Positions 1-6,064 are shown, counted from the first letter of the stretch. The stretch: DNA of 9,653 nt from Bacteroidales bacterium (GCA_016938095.1 JAFGVG010000269.1:1-9653); one strand, 5' to 3'. The notes: a model not told the origin generated them from the sequence alone. Made by a program: numbers and translations.

Positions 1-1228
1 CGTTGGCGAGGACATTACCAAAATTGAACAGGTAGCTTCCATTTCGGCCAACAACGACCACAGCATTGGCAAACTCATTGCCGAAGCAATGGCCAAAGTG
101 AAAAAAGAAGGTGTTATCACCGTTGAAGAAGCCAAAGGAACCGAAACCCATGTTGACGTAGTTGAAGGTATGCAATTCGATCGTGGTTACATCTCGGCTT
201 ATTTCATAACCGACCCTGACAAAATGGAAGCTGTATTGGAAAACGCCATGATACTGCTCACCGACAAGAAGATCTCCACCATGAAGGACCTTCTCCCGAT
301 TCTTGAGCCCATTGCCCAGCAGGGCCGTCCGTTGCTCATCATTGCCGAAGACATCGACGGTGAAGCATTGGCAACCCTGGTGGTTAACAAACTGAGAGGT
401 TCATTGAAGATTGCTGCCGTAAAAGCTCCCGGCTTTGGCGACAGGCGGAAAGAAATGCTCGAGGATATCGCTATTCTTACCGGTGGCGTGGTTATTTCCG
501 AAGAAAAAGGTCTAACCCTTGACGGCGCCAAACTCGATATGCTGGGCAAAGCCGAGAAGATCGTAATTGACAAGGAAAATACCACCATTGTAAACGGTGC
601 AGGCGAAAAGAAAAACATCGAAGGCCGTATTAAGCAGATCAAGTCGCAGATGGAAACTACCACCTCGGACTACGATCGTGAAAAACTCCAGGAAAGGCTT
701 GCCAAACTGGCTGGTGGTGTTGCCGTTCTCTATGTAGGTGCTGCCTCCGAAGTTGAAATGAAGGAAAAGAAAGCCCGTGTTGAAGATGCACTCAGCGCAA
801 CCCGTGCTGCTGTTGAAGAAGGTATTATCCCTGGCGGCGGTGTAGGCTACATCAGGGCTATTCAGGCCATCGACAAACTCAAAGGTGATAACGAAGATCA
901 GGACACCGGTATATCAATTATCAGAAGGGCACTCGAAGAGCCGCTGCGTCAGATTGTTGAAAATGCAGGTCTCGAAGGATCGGTTATCGTACAAAAAATC
1001 AAAGAAGGTAAAGAAGATTTCGGCTACAATGCACAGGATGACAAATACGAGCCCCTGTACAAGGCCGGCGTTATTGATCCTACCAAGGTAGCCCGCGTTG
1101 CTATTGAAAACGCTGCCTCCATTGCAGGTATGTTCCTCACCACCGAATGTGTTGTGGCAGAGAAACCCGAAAAAGAAATGCCTGCACCCCCAATGGGCGG
1201 TCCCGGCGGAATGGGCGGCATGATGTAA
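1..1228 (+). CDS. groEL: Chaperonin GroEL (Hsp60), 3' part; 5' end lies outside the window
   Basis: GroEL is the 60-kDa subunit of the cytoplasmic double-ring chaperonin, which folds proteins in an ATP-driven cycle with GroES. The reading frame is open from base 2 (VGEDITKIEQVASISANN) and gives 408 residues, so about the first 130 of the usual ~545 are missing. Landmarks in order are GVITVEEA, the apical-domain stretch VVEGMQFDRGY, PLLIIAEDIDGEALATLVVN, KAPGFGDRRKEML, TSDYDREKLQERLAKLAGGVAV, the ATPase segment VEDALSATRAAVEEG (its Asp matches E. coli D398), GGGVGYIRAI, and DPTKVARVAIENAAS. The protein ends in the typical Gly/Met tail (GGPGGMGGMM). An internal ATG at 89 could mimic a start, but homology continues upstream of it. 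The ATP-binding N-terminus and groES would lie to the left, outside the window. No defect is visible in this part, and identification is secure. Confidence 0.98.
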   Translation, partial: VGEDITKIEQVASISANNDHSIGKLIAEAMAKVKKEGVITVEEAKGTETHVDVVEGMQFDRGYISAYFITDPDKMEAVLENAMILLTDKKISTMKDLLPILEPIAQQGRPLLIIAEDIDGEALATLVVNKLRGSLKIAAVKAPGFGDRRKEMLEDIAILTGGVVISEEKGLTLDGAKLDMLGKAEKIVIDKENTTIVNGAGEKKNIEGRIKQIKSQMETTTSDYDREKLQERLAKLAGGVAVLYVGAASEVEMKEKKARVEDALSATRAAVEEGIIPGGGVGYIRAIQAIDKLKGDNEDQDTGISIIRRALEEPLRQIVENAGLEGSVIVQKIKEGKEDFGYNAQDDKYEPLYKAGVIDPTKVARVAIENAASIAGMFLTTECVVAEKPEKEMPAPPMGGPGGMGGMM

Positions 1229-1263
1229 AAAAAAACCCCGTTGTTGAAACGGGGTTTTTTTTT
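1227..1263. terminator. Bidirectional intrinsic terminator between groEL and rprY
   Basis: A perfect 7-bp stem, CCCCGTT (1236-1242) with AACGGGG (1248-1254), encloses a 5-base loop. It is flanked by nine A on the left (1227-1235) and nine T on the right (1255-1263), so the hairpin is followed by a U-tract on either strand. It serves groEL on the plus strand and rprY on the minus strand. The outer bases belong to the two stop codons: groEL TAA at 1226-1228 and rprY TAA at 1264-1262. Confidence 0.93.
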
Positions 1264-1960
1264 ATGATTCAATCAATTTAAATCCTTTGCCATGCACATT
1301 GATGATCTGCACACTGGGATCTTCTTTCAGGTATTTTCTCAACTTGGCAATGTAAACATCCATGCTGCGGGCATTAAAGTAATTGTCGTCCACCCATATG
1401 GTTTTCAAAGCGAAATTCCGGTCGAGTATCGTGTTCTTATTGGCACATAACAGCTTAAGCAATTCTGATTCCTTGGTGGTCAATTTGTGTTCCTGACTTC
1501 CATACTTCAACAACTGGGTATTGGGGTAGAACATGTAATCGCCCAGTTTATACTCGGTTTGTGCAGCGCCGGCAATATCCTTCCGCGTGCGCCTGATAAT
1601 GGCTTCAACCCTGAACAGCAGCTCTTCCATGCTGAAAGGTTTGCAAATGTAATCGTCCGCACCGGCCTTGAACCCTTCAATAATATCCTCTTTAAGGGAT
1701 TTGGCGGTAAGAAAAATGATGGGAATCTCGGCATTGGTCATGCGTATCTCCCGGGCAAGGGTGAAGCCATCCTTCACCGGCATCATCACATCAAGTATGC
1801 ACAGATCGTAATGAGTCTTTACAAAGCTCTTATAAGCTTTCTCGCCGTTTATGAACCAATCGGCATCGTATGATTTGACAATGAGGTACTCGCGCAACAG
1901 CATACCCAGATTCTCATCGTCTTCGGCCAGTAAAATTTTAGTTTTTTGCATGGTTTTCAT
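1262..1960 (-). CDS. rprY: RprY-like OmpR-family response regulator
   Basis: This is a cytoplasmic DNA-binding response regulator, the presumed phosphoryl acceptor of the adjacent kinase. Residues are numbered from a TTG at 1966. The receiver domain (about 10-125) has the acidic pair D16/D17 (LLAEDDENLG), phospho-acceptor D59 (LCILDVMMPVKDG), T87 (IIFLTAK) and K109 (CKPFSMEEL). A winged-helix OmpR/PhoB output domain (about 137-233) contains LTTKESELLKLLC and the recognition-helix region RSMDVYIAKLRKYL. The wording DDENLGMLLREYL and PIIFLTAKSLKEDI closely matches Bacteroides RprY as I remember it. Start choice: TTG 1966 is unlikely, and ATG 1960 or ATG 1951 are both possible. RprY-like proteins begin just before K-I-L-L, which favours 1951 (229 aa). 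I report the longer ATG form. The gene overlaps the 3' end of rprX by 14-23 bases, implying translational coupling. Confidence 0.93.
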   Translation of the reverse strand: MKTMQKTKILLAEDDENLGMLLREYLIVKSYDADWFINGEKAYKSFVKTHYDLCILDVMMPVKDGFTLAREIRMTNAEIPIIFLTAKSLKEDIIEGFKAGADDYICKPFSMEELLFRVEAIIRRTRKDIAGAAQTEYKLGDYMFYPNTQLLKYGSQEHKLTTKESELLKLLCANKNTILDRNFALKTIWVDDNYFNARSMDVYIAKLRKYLKEDPSVQIINVHGKGFKLIES

Positions 1961-3422
1961 GATCAATTAATGGCAAAAATACTTTAAAAGTACTTCCCTG
2001 GTACAAGTCACTTTCCACTTCGATATATCCCTGGTGCGCCTCCACAACCATTTTTACATAGCTCAGGCCCAGCCCAAAGCCCTTTACGGTATGGATATTA
2101 CCGGTGGGTACCCGATAAAATTTCTCAAAAATGCGCTTCTGATCATTGCGTGAAATGCCAATGCCGTTGTCCGTTACCGTAATCATCAGAAACTCCATTT
2201 TATTTGCTGTTTCCACAACAATTTCCGGTTCTTTGTTGCAGTATTTTATGGCATTGTCGAGCAGGTTCGACATGACATTGGTGATATGCACCTGATCAGC
2301 CAGCAGCATAAAATCTTCGGCCTGCAATAGGATGGAAATTTTTCCACCTTTACTCTTCACCTGTATGGAAAAGTTGTCCACCACGCCGGCAATTACCTCG
2401 TGCATGTTAACCTCATCTGTCCGCAGCTTAAGCTTTCCCTTGTCAAACACCGAAGTTTGAAGAACTTTTTCAACCTGACTGCCCAACCGGCGACATTCTT
2501 CCGATATGATTTTTGAAATCTGCCCTATGTTCTTCACTTCAGCAGGAATTGAATTATCGCCCAGCATTTGCGATGCAAGTGATATGGTTGAAATGGGCGT
2601 TTTCAGCTCATGCGTCATATTGCTGATAAAATCGCTACGTATCTCCGAAAGCCTTTTTTGCCTGAACATGATAAAGACTGTAACGGCAAAGCTGAACAGT
2701 ATAGCCAGGGTGAGCAGCAGCGAAGAGAGGGCAAGGTAGCCAAGCGAACGGAATAAGAAATCATCCTGTGTGGGAAAGTATAGTTTCAGGTAATTGGCAT
2801 GGGCATATACATCGTTGGGAAACAACTGCACACGGTAATACTCAGCTTCGGCAAAAGGATCATACCCGTTGGAATGGTATGCTGTGTCGTTGTTCCAGCG
2901 AATGACAGTATACTCAAAGGGCAGGTCAATGCCCGAGTCGGTAAACACCTGGCGGATCACGCTTTCGAGTTCGGTATTGCTGATGCGGTTCTCAATATCG
3001 GGTGAGGCATAAAACATGGCACCAATTACGCGGTCGACAAACTCGCGGCGACTGTTAAGCCAATGGCTGGCCTCCTTTTTTCGTAAGCCGTCAATGTCAA
3101 TCTCTTCATCAGCGCCCTCGGGAATAAGCCGGTTGGGGTCCATCACGGGTTTGGCCGTGCCGTCGTTATCTGCCGTGGTTAAAAGTTGTGCGGCAAAAGC
3201 CGAGTCGGCAATTAACGATTCGGCAAGCCGCGAGGATATCTTGGTCACCTCAAGCCGCTCCACCTCACCTCTTATGTCAATCATCGACCGGGTTATCAGC
3301 TGATCAAACTGTTTCTTTTTCACCAGTATGGCATTTCTGATCCAATAAGCCTGGACAAGAATCAGTGAGGCCATGGCCAGACCCATAAAAATGGTAACAA
3401 CCCAGATCAATCGCTTGCTCAT
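1938..3422 (-). CDS. rprX: RprX-like membrane sensor histidine kinase
   Basis: This 494-residue inner-membrane sensor kinase is the likely partner of the regulator encoded just downstream. TM1 is at about 6-27, followed by a large periplasmic sensor region (about 28-226) with no domain I recognise, and TM2 at about 227-253. The cytoplasmic core has the H-box DFISNMTHELKTPIS with phospho-accepting H271, an N-box NVMSNLLDNAIKY (382-394), G1 DNGIGIS (418-424), an F-box IFEKFYR and G2 GFGLGLS (448-454). No HAMP domain is apparent: TM2 runs almost directly into the dimerisation helix, as I recall for RprX. The ATG at 3422 is preferred over the in-frame GTG at 3428, because a -7-like element overlaps the GTG. 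The kinase assignment is certain. The rprX name rests on architecture and on its RprY-like partner, so orthology is less certain. The signal sensed is unknown. Confidence 0.93.
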   Translation of the reverse strand: MSKRLIWVVTIFMGLAMASLILVQAYWIRNAILVKKKQFDQLITRSMIDIRGEVERLEVTKISSRLAESLIADSAFAAQLLTTADNDGTAKPVMDPNRLIPEGADEEIDIDGLRKKEASHWLNSRREFVDRVIGAMFYASPDIENRISNTELESVIRQVFTDSGIDLPFEYTVIRWNNDTAYHSNGYDPFAEAEYYRVQLFPNDVYAHANYLKLYFPTQDDFLFRSLGYLALSSLLLTLAILFSFAVTVFIMFRQKRLSEIRSDFISNMTHELKTPISTISLASQMLGDNSIPAEVKNIGQISKIISEECRRLGSQVEKVLQTSVFDKGKLKLRTDEVNMHEVIAGVVDNFSIQVKSKGGKISILLQAEDFMLLADQVHITNVMSNLLDNAIKYCNKEPEIVVETANKMEFLMITVTDNGIGISRNDQKRIFEKFYRVPTGNIHTVKGFGLGLSYVKMVVEAHQGYIEVESDLYQGSTFKVFLPLIDHENHAKN

Positions 3423-3427
3423 ACACA

Positions 3428-3435
3428 CAAAGATA
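3428..3435 (-). promoter_or_regulatory. Possible -7 element for rprXY, implying a nearly leaderless mRNA
   Basis: The minus strand reads TATCTTTG, an exact match to the Bacteroidota -7 consensus TAnnTTTG. It ends only five bases before the rprX ATG at 3422. If it is used, transcription would begin at or within a few bases of the start codon. No TTTG -33 element lies at the usual 17-23 base spacing, so activator help or chance occurrence are both possible. Confidence 0.3.
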
Positions 3436-3461
3436 CTTCATAACCATTTAAACGATAGCTT

Positions 3462-3478
3462 TTTAACAATCTTTAACA
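3462..3478. promoter_or_regulatory. Tandem TTTAACA box upstream of rprX, possible OmpR-family operator
   Basis: TTTAACA occurs at 3462-3468 and again at 3472-3478, a direct repeat with an exact 10-base period. Viewed from rprX it reads TGTTAAA-N3-TGTTAAA. Its centre is about 50 bases upstream of the rprX start. OmpR/PhoB-type regulators bind tandem half-sites on one face of the helix with 10-11 bp spacing, so autoregulation by RprY is a natural reading. The sequence is AT-rich, and no second copy was noticed in the window. Confidence 0.35.
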
Positions 3479-3495
3479 GTTCATTTTTTTACCAT

Positions 3496-3526
3496 TAGCC
3501 GGCTATTGCCTAACTTAGTCAGGCAA
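3496..3526. repeat. Adjacent palindromes in the rprX-tonB gap
   Basis: TAGCCGGCTA at 3496-3505 is a perfect 10-base palindrome. It is followed at once by an inverted repeat, TTGCCT (3506-3511) with AGGCAA (3521-3526), around a 9-base spacer. The spacer region contains TAACTTAG (3511-3518), one mismatch from the TAnnTTTG -7 consensus on the plus strand. The layout suits a repressor site over a weak promoter, but no specific binding protein can be named. Confidence 0.3.
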
Positions 3527-3652
3527 ACAAATAGTTCCCATAAACAGTGTTTCTTTCCCCGAAAATGTTGTTTATTACAGATTTCAATGTTAATAAGGCA
3601 GTTGACAACACAGGAAATCATTCAGTAAAGCCCCGTTACAAGCGGGGCTTTT
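3520..3652 (+). ncRNA. Possible small RNA or leader ending at an orphan terminator
   Basis: This tentative call rests on three things. A rho-independent terminator at 3628-3652 has no protein gene upstream on its strand. A weak -7-like TAACTTAG lies at 3511-3518. An inverted repeat between them pairs ATAAACA (3540-3546) with TGTTTAT (3569-3575), with an inner TTTC/GAAA. A 29-codon ORF (3565-3654) runs through the terminator hairpin and looks like chance. The transcript could instead be a terminated leader ahead of tonB: CCCCG at 3557-3561 repeats the terminator's 5' arm and could compete for its 3' arm. No known RNA family was recognised, and the start is a guess. Confidence 0.25.
3628..3652 (+). 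terminator. Orphan intrinsic terminator upstream of tonB
   Basis: An 8-bp perfect stem, AAGCCCCG (3628-3635) with CGGGGCTT (3643-3650), surrounds a 7-base loop and leads into a short T run (3649-3652). It points rightward, yet the upstream gene (rprX) is on the other strand, so it ends an unannotated plus-strand transcript or acts as a leader attenuator. The T run is short, making it weaker than the groEL terminator. Confidence 0.6.
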
Positions 3653-3676
3653 GATTATCAATTACAGGGTTTTATG

Positions 3677-3706
3677 TTTGATATTTGAACGCATTATGTA
3701 CTTTTA
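3677..3706 (+). promoter_or_regulatory. Possible tonB promoter
   Basis: TTTG at 3677-3680 is followed after 18 bases by TACTTTTA (3699-3706), which matches five of the six fixed positions of TAnnTTTG. Transcription would start at about 3712, giving a leader of roughly 35 bases before the ATG at 3748. It lies downstream of the orphan terminator, so tonB need not depend on read-through. Confidence 0.38.
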
Positions 3707-3747
3707 CACGTTTAAATGCCGCCGGATTTTGTAGCAGTATATATTCC

Positions 3748-4548
3748 ATGACTGAGGGTGTAAAGCATACGATTGACGAGATGGTATTCGAGAACCGTAA
3801 CAAGGAATACGGTTCCTATCAGCTCCGGCGGAATTACTTCCGGCGGCTTGCCATTGGCTTTGTCGTATCGCTTGTCTTTGTACTGCTGATTACCCTGGGC
3901 TATTTCTGGTACCTTTCCGATGCCGGCGATGCTTCGGTGTATCTTTACCAATATAACAGTCCTTATCTTAAAGATGCCTCGGCCAACCTCCTGAGCCCCA
4001 AGGAACTCAGTTCCTATATCAGCTCCATATCTGACCCCGAAGCCGAAACAGCAGAAGCGCAAATAAGTAAAGAAGAATTAAAAGCGACTGGTTTTATTGT
4101 CACTGAAGATGCCCGAACCGACACTGCTGTACCCATTGAGGAGGAGGCTGCTGCCCAAACCGGGGAGACCACCACCATGATAAATGACAGTACCGTTTTT
4201 GGAGGCTTTCTGCTGGGCGATGGCGACGGAACGGGTGCAAATGGCAATCCCTTCGACCGGATTCCAGTGTTTTCGGGCGGTAATGTCACCCGCTATGTCG
4301 AGGCCAACCTGCGCTATCCTGCCCAGGCCATGCGGCAAAAGATACATGGTGTGGTCATTATCAGTTTTGTGGTAAGCAAAACCGGCCATGTGGTGGATGT
4401 TAAAGTCGAGCGGGGCGTTAATCCCATAATCGACGAAGCAGCGGTGCGCACCATCAAAAGTATGCCCCCCTGGAAACCCGGTATGATACATGGACGCCCC
4501 ATTAATTTCATGTTCCGTATGCCCATTAATTTTGTGCCGCTGAGTTGA
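3748..4548 (+). CDS. tonB: TonB-family energy transducer
   Basis: TonB couples the inner-membrane proton gradient, via ExbB/ExbD, to TonB-dependent outer-membrane transporters. The 266-residue product has a cytoplasmic N-terminus typical of Bacteroidota (DEMVFENRNKEYGSYQLR, 10-27), one TM helix (about 34-55), a periplasmic linker (about 60-180), and a TonB C-terminal domain (about 183-262) with the conserved Tyr-Pro of NLRYPAQA and MPPWKPG. The linker is acidic around 95-135 and then Gly-rich (GDGDGTGANGNP), and it lacks the Pro-Glu/Pro-Lys repeats of E. coli TonB. The TM helix has no His matching E. coli H20. The ATG at 3748 is chosen over an in-frame TTG at 3685, because homology begins at MTEGVKHTIDEMVFENRNK and the extension overlaps the candidate promoter. 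The exbBD pair downstream, although separated by 173 bases, supports the function. Confidence 0.92.
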   Translation: MTEGVKHTIDEMVFENRNKEYGSYQLRRNYFRRLAIGFVVSLVFVLLITLGYFWYLSDAGDASVYLYQYNSPYLKDASANLLSPKELSSYISSISDPEAETAEAQISKEELKATGFIVTEDARTDTAVPIEEEAAAQTGETTTMINDSTVFGGFLLGDGDGTGANGNPFDRIPVFSGGNVTRYVEANLRYPAQAMRQKIHGVVIISFVVSKTGHVVDVKVERGVNPIIDEAAVRTIKSMPPWKPGMIHGRPINFMFRMPINFVPLS

Positions 4549-4638
4549 CTATTGCCGATATATAGTTTTGCACCGGGTATAATCTTTGAAATTTTTTTTC
4601 CAAAAGCTCTGTATTGTTGATATCCGGTTCGGTTTAGG

Positions 4639-4670
4639 TTTGCAAAACAGGGTCATTTCGTATATTTTTG
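4639..4670 (+). promoter_or_regulatory. Bacteroidota consensus promoter for exbBD
   Basis: TTTG at 4639-4642, a 20-base spacer and TATTTTTG at 4663-4670 match the primary-sigma consensus TTTG-N(17-23)-TAnnTTTG at every fixed position. The expected start at about 4675-4678 gives a 5' leader of about 45 bases before exbB. A second -7-like box, TAGTTTTG at 4563-4570, has no well-placed -33 partner. No terminator was seen after tonB, so read-through transcription is also possible. Confidence 0.65.
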
Positions 4671-4721
4671 TAGCCTTTTTAGTAGGTTTTACGTTAAACA
4701 GCTGAACAGAAATCTAACGGT

Positions 4722-5411
4722 ATGATTAACATGCTTCTCTTTTTTGCACAGACAACGGGTACAGAGTACACCATGGAAATAGCCCAGAAAACCAGTACAG
4801 GCGAAATATCGTTTCTGACACTTTTCCTCAAAGGTGGTTATATACTCATCCCCATTGTTTTACTTTCATTTATTGCCGTTTACCTGATCTTTAAAAAATA
4901 CCTCGATATCCGCAGAAACCTCGCCATTGATCCTGGATACGTGTCACATTTCAACGACCTGCTCCGAAAAGGTGATTTTAAGTCCGCAACTACCCACCTC
5001 GACCTGGAACAGACATCTTATGCCAACATCTTCCGCAGGGTCATCGGCAAAGTAGGAAAGCCTGCTAAAGAAATCGAAAGCACTCTCGAATCGGCGAGCA
5101 ATATCGAAATTGCAAGGGTCAGCAAGCATATGGGTTACCTGGGCCTCATTGCAGGAATAGCGCCCATGCTGGGATTTATCGGAACCATCTCCGGTATTAT
5201 TAAAATCTTCTACAACATTTCACTTACCGATAACATCAGCATTGGTATCATATCGGGCGGATTGTACGAAAAAATGATCTCCAGCGGCAGCGGACTCATT
5301 GTGGGTATTATTGCCTTTACGGGATATCATGTACTCAACATGCGCATTGACCATTTTATTTCACAAATCGAAGAGGAAGCGTTTGAATTTATGAATATCG
5401 TCAGCAAGTAA
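4722..5411 (+). CDS. exbB: ExbB/TolQ/MotA-family proton-channel protein
   Basis: ExbB forms the inner-membrane pore that, with ExbD, converts proton flow into movement of TonB. The 229-residue product has three predicted TM segments (about 38-57, 138-160 and 175-203) and a cytoplasmic loop between the first two, the ExbB topology. The MotA/TolQ/ExbB signature is GLIAGIAPMLGFIGTISGII (141-160). T155 in GFIGT aligns with the pore Thr of TM2 in E. coli ExbB (T148). The TM3 threonine (T181 in E. coli) appears as S188 in MISSGSGL by hand alignment. The start at ATG 4722 is preferred, while ATG 4731 and ATG 4773 are in-frame alternatives. No Shine-Dalgarno is visible. The stop lies three bases before exbD, so the two are co-translated. 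A TolQ role cannot be fully excluded, but the adjacent tonB favours ExbB. Confidence 0.92.
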   Translation: MINMLLFFAQTTGTEYTMEIAQKTSTGEISFLTLFLKGGYILIPIVLLSFIAVYLIFKKYLDIRRNLAIDPGYVSHFNDLLRKGDFKSATTHLDLEQTSYANIFRRVIGKVGKPAKEIESTLESASNIEIARVSKHMGYLGLIAGIAPMLGFIGTISGIIKIFYNISLTDNISIGIISGGLYEKMISSGSGLIVGIIAFTGYHVLNMRIDHFISQIEEEAFEFMNIVSK

Positions 5412-5414
5412 TCC

Positions 5415-5816
5415 ATGAAAATAAAAAGACGGCACGAATTCAAGCCCGAGGTGGCAACAGCCTCGCTGAACGACATCATGTTTTTCCTGCTGTTGTTCTT
5501 CCTGATTGTCTCAACATTTGCCAACCCTCATGTAATCAGGCTTTTTCTGCCTAAAGCCAATTCGAGCCAGACCATTTCCAAAAAGCAAATGACCTTGTCG
5601 ATTACCCGGAAAAAATTGTACTATATCGACGAAAGGCCGGTGCTCTTCCAGGACCTTGAAAAGGAACTAGGTGCCATCAAATCGCAATTGCCCGATGTAA
5701 CGATTGTTGTTCGTGCCGACGCCAGCCTCACCATTCAGGATTTGGTGGATGTACTGCAAGTTGGCAGCAACCTCGATATCAAAATGATCCTGGCCACCGA
5801 AAAAACGGGAAAATAA
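5415..5816 (+). CDS. exbD: ExbD/TolR-family energy-transducing protein
   Basis: ExbD is the single-span partner that sits inside the ExbB pore and carries the proton-responsive Asp. The 133-residue product has a short basic cytoplasmic N-terminus (MKIKRRHEFKPEVATASLND), one TM helix (about 20-38, IMFFLLLFFLIVSTF), and a periplasmic domain (about 39-133). D20 in SLNDIMFF occupies the place of the essential TM Asp of E. coli ExbD (D25). The periplasmic part ends with VTIVVRADASLTIQDLVDVLQV, typical of the ExbD/TolR fold. It begins three bases after the exbB stop. Length and architecture are normal for the family. No intrinsic terminator follows directly, and the nearest hairpins are the REP-like palindromes starting 104 bases downstream. 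Confidence 0.93.
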   Translation: MKIKRRHEFKPEVATASLNDIMFFLLLFFLIVSTFANPHVIRLFLPKANSSQTISKKQMTLSITRKKLYYIDERPVLFQDLEKELGAIKSQLPDVTIVVRADASLTIQDLVDVLQVGSNLDIKMILATEKTGK

Positions 5817-5919
5817 TTTCTGAAACCATCTGAAAACAATACAAATACTGCAACTATGTCTGGCTGTTGATAAACAGGTTAGACGAATCATATTGTGCAG
5901 GGTATTGATTATTATACAG

Positions 5920-5948
5920 TGTCACCCTTCGACAAGTTCAGGGTGACA
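5920..5948 (-). repeat. REP-like palindrome, unit 1 (reverse orientation)
   Basis: A perfect 9-bp stem, TGTCACCCT (5920-5928) with AGGGTGACA (5940-5948), encloses an 11-base core that reads GAACTTGTCGA on the minus strand. The unit is the reverse complement of unit 3 (6036-6064) at 24 of 29 positions, including a matched pair of stem changes. It lies in the convergent gap between exbD and the IPExxxVDY gene. Confidence 0.75.
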
Positions 5949-5975
5949 TTCAAATAACAAATAACATTGTGTAGT

Positions 5976-6022
5976 CGTCATGTTGAGCCTGTCATGAGGT
6001 AGACAGGCCATGTCGAAATGAT
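5976..6022 (+). repeat. REP-like palindrome, unit 2 (disrupted)
   Basis: The left arm and core (CGTCATGTT at 5976-5984, then GAGCCTGTC at 5985-5993) match unit 3. About 21 extra bases then intervene before the right side resumes as GAAATGAT (6015-6022). GTC stands on both sides of the extra segment (5991-5993 and 6012-6014). The segment contains GACAGGC (6002-6008), which pairs with GCCTGTC (5987-5993) to make a different hairpin. The right arm appears to have lost a base relative to the left arm. Confidence 0.55.
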
Positions 6023-6035
6023 ATAATCCAGCCAT

Positions 6036-6064
6036 TGTCACACTGAGCCTGTCGAAGTGTGACT
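6036..6064 (+). repeat. REP-like palindrome, unit 3
   Basis: A perfect 8-bp stem, GTCACACT (6037-6044) with AGTGTGAC (6056-6063), encloses the 11-base core GAGCCTGTCGA. From memory, this core resembles a dispersed intergenic palindrome seen often in Bacteroidota and other genomes. It sits 45 bases beyond the end of the IPExxxVDY gene, so its hairpin could also protect or end mRNAs arriving from either side. Confidence 0.75.

Noticed and set aside
199..663. 154-codon minus-strand ORF inside groEL
   Set aside because: It is antisense to a strongly conserved groEL region, its composition looks like a reverse-frame shadow, and no protein family is recognisable.
3565..3654. 29-codon ORF in the rprX-tonB gap
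   Set aside because: It reads straight through the terminator hairpin and has no recognisable motif, so it is most likely a chance ORF.
3685..3747. Longer tonB start at TTG 3685
   Set aside because: The extra 21 residues overlap the likely promoter and match nothing expected. The family-typical N-terminus begins at ATG 3748.
4563..4570. Second -7-like box TAGTTTTG after tonB
   Set aside because: It matches the -7 consensus but has no TTTG at a suitable distance upstream, and a full two-part promoter lies closer to exbB.
5854..5880. Possible terminator after exbD (CTGTT...AACAG)
   Set aside because: The stem is only about 5 bp and no T run follows.
5920..6064. CRISPR array in the exbD-downstream gap
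   Set aside because: The three units are palindromes in mixed orientation and of unequal length and spacing, with no constant repeat and spacer pattern and no cas genes nearby.
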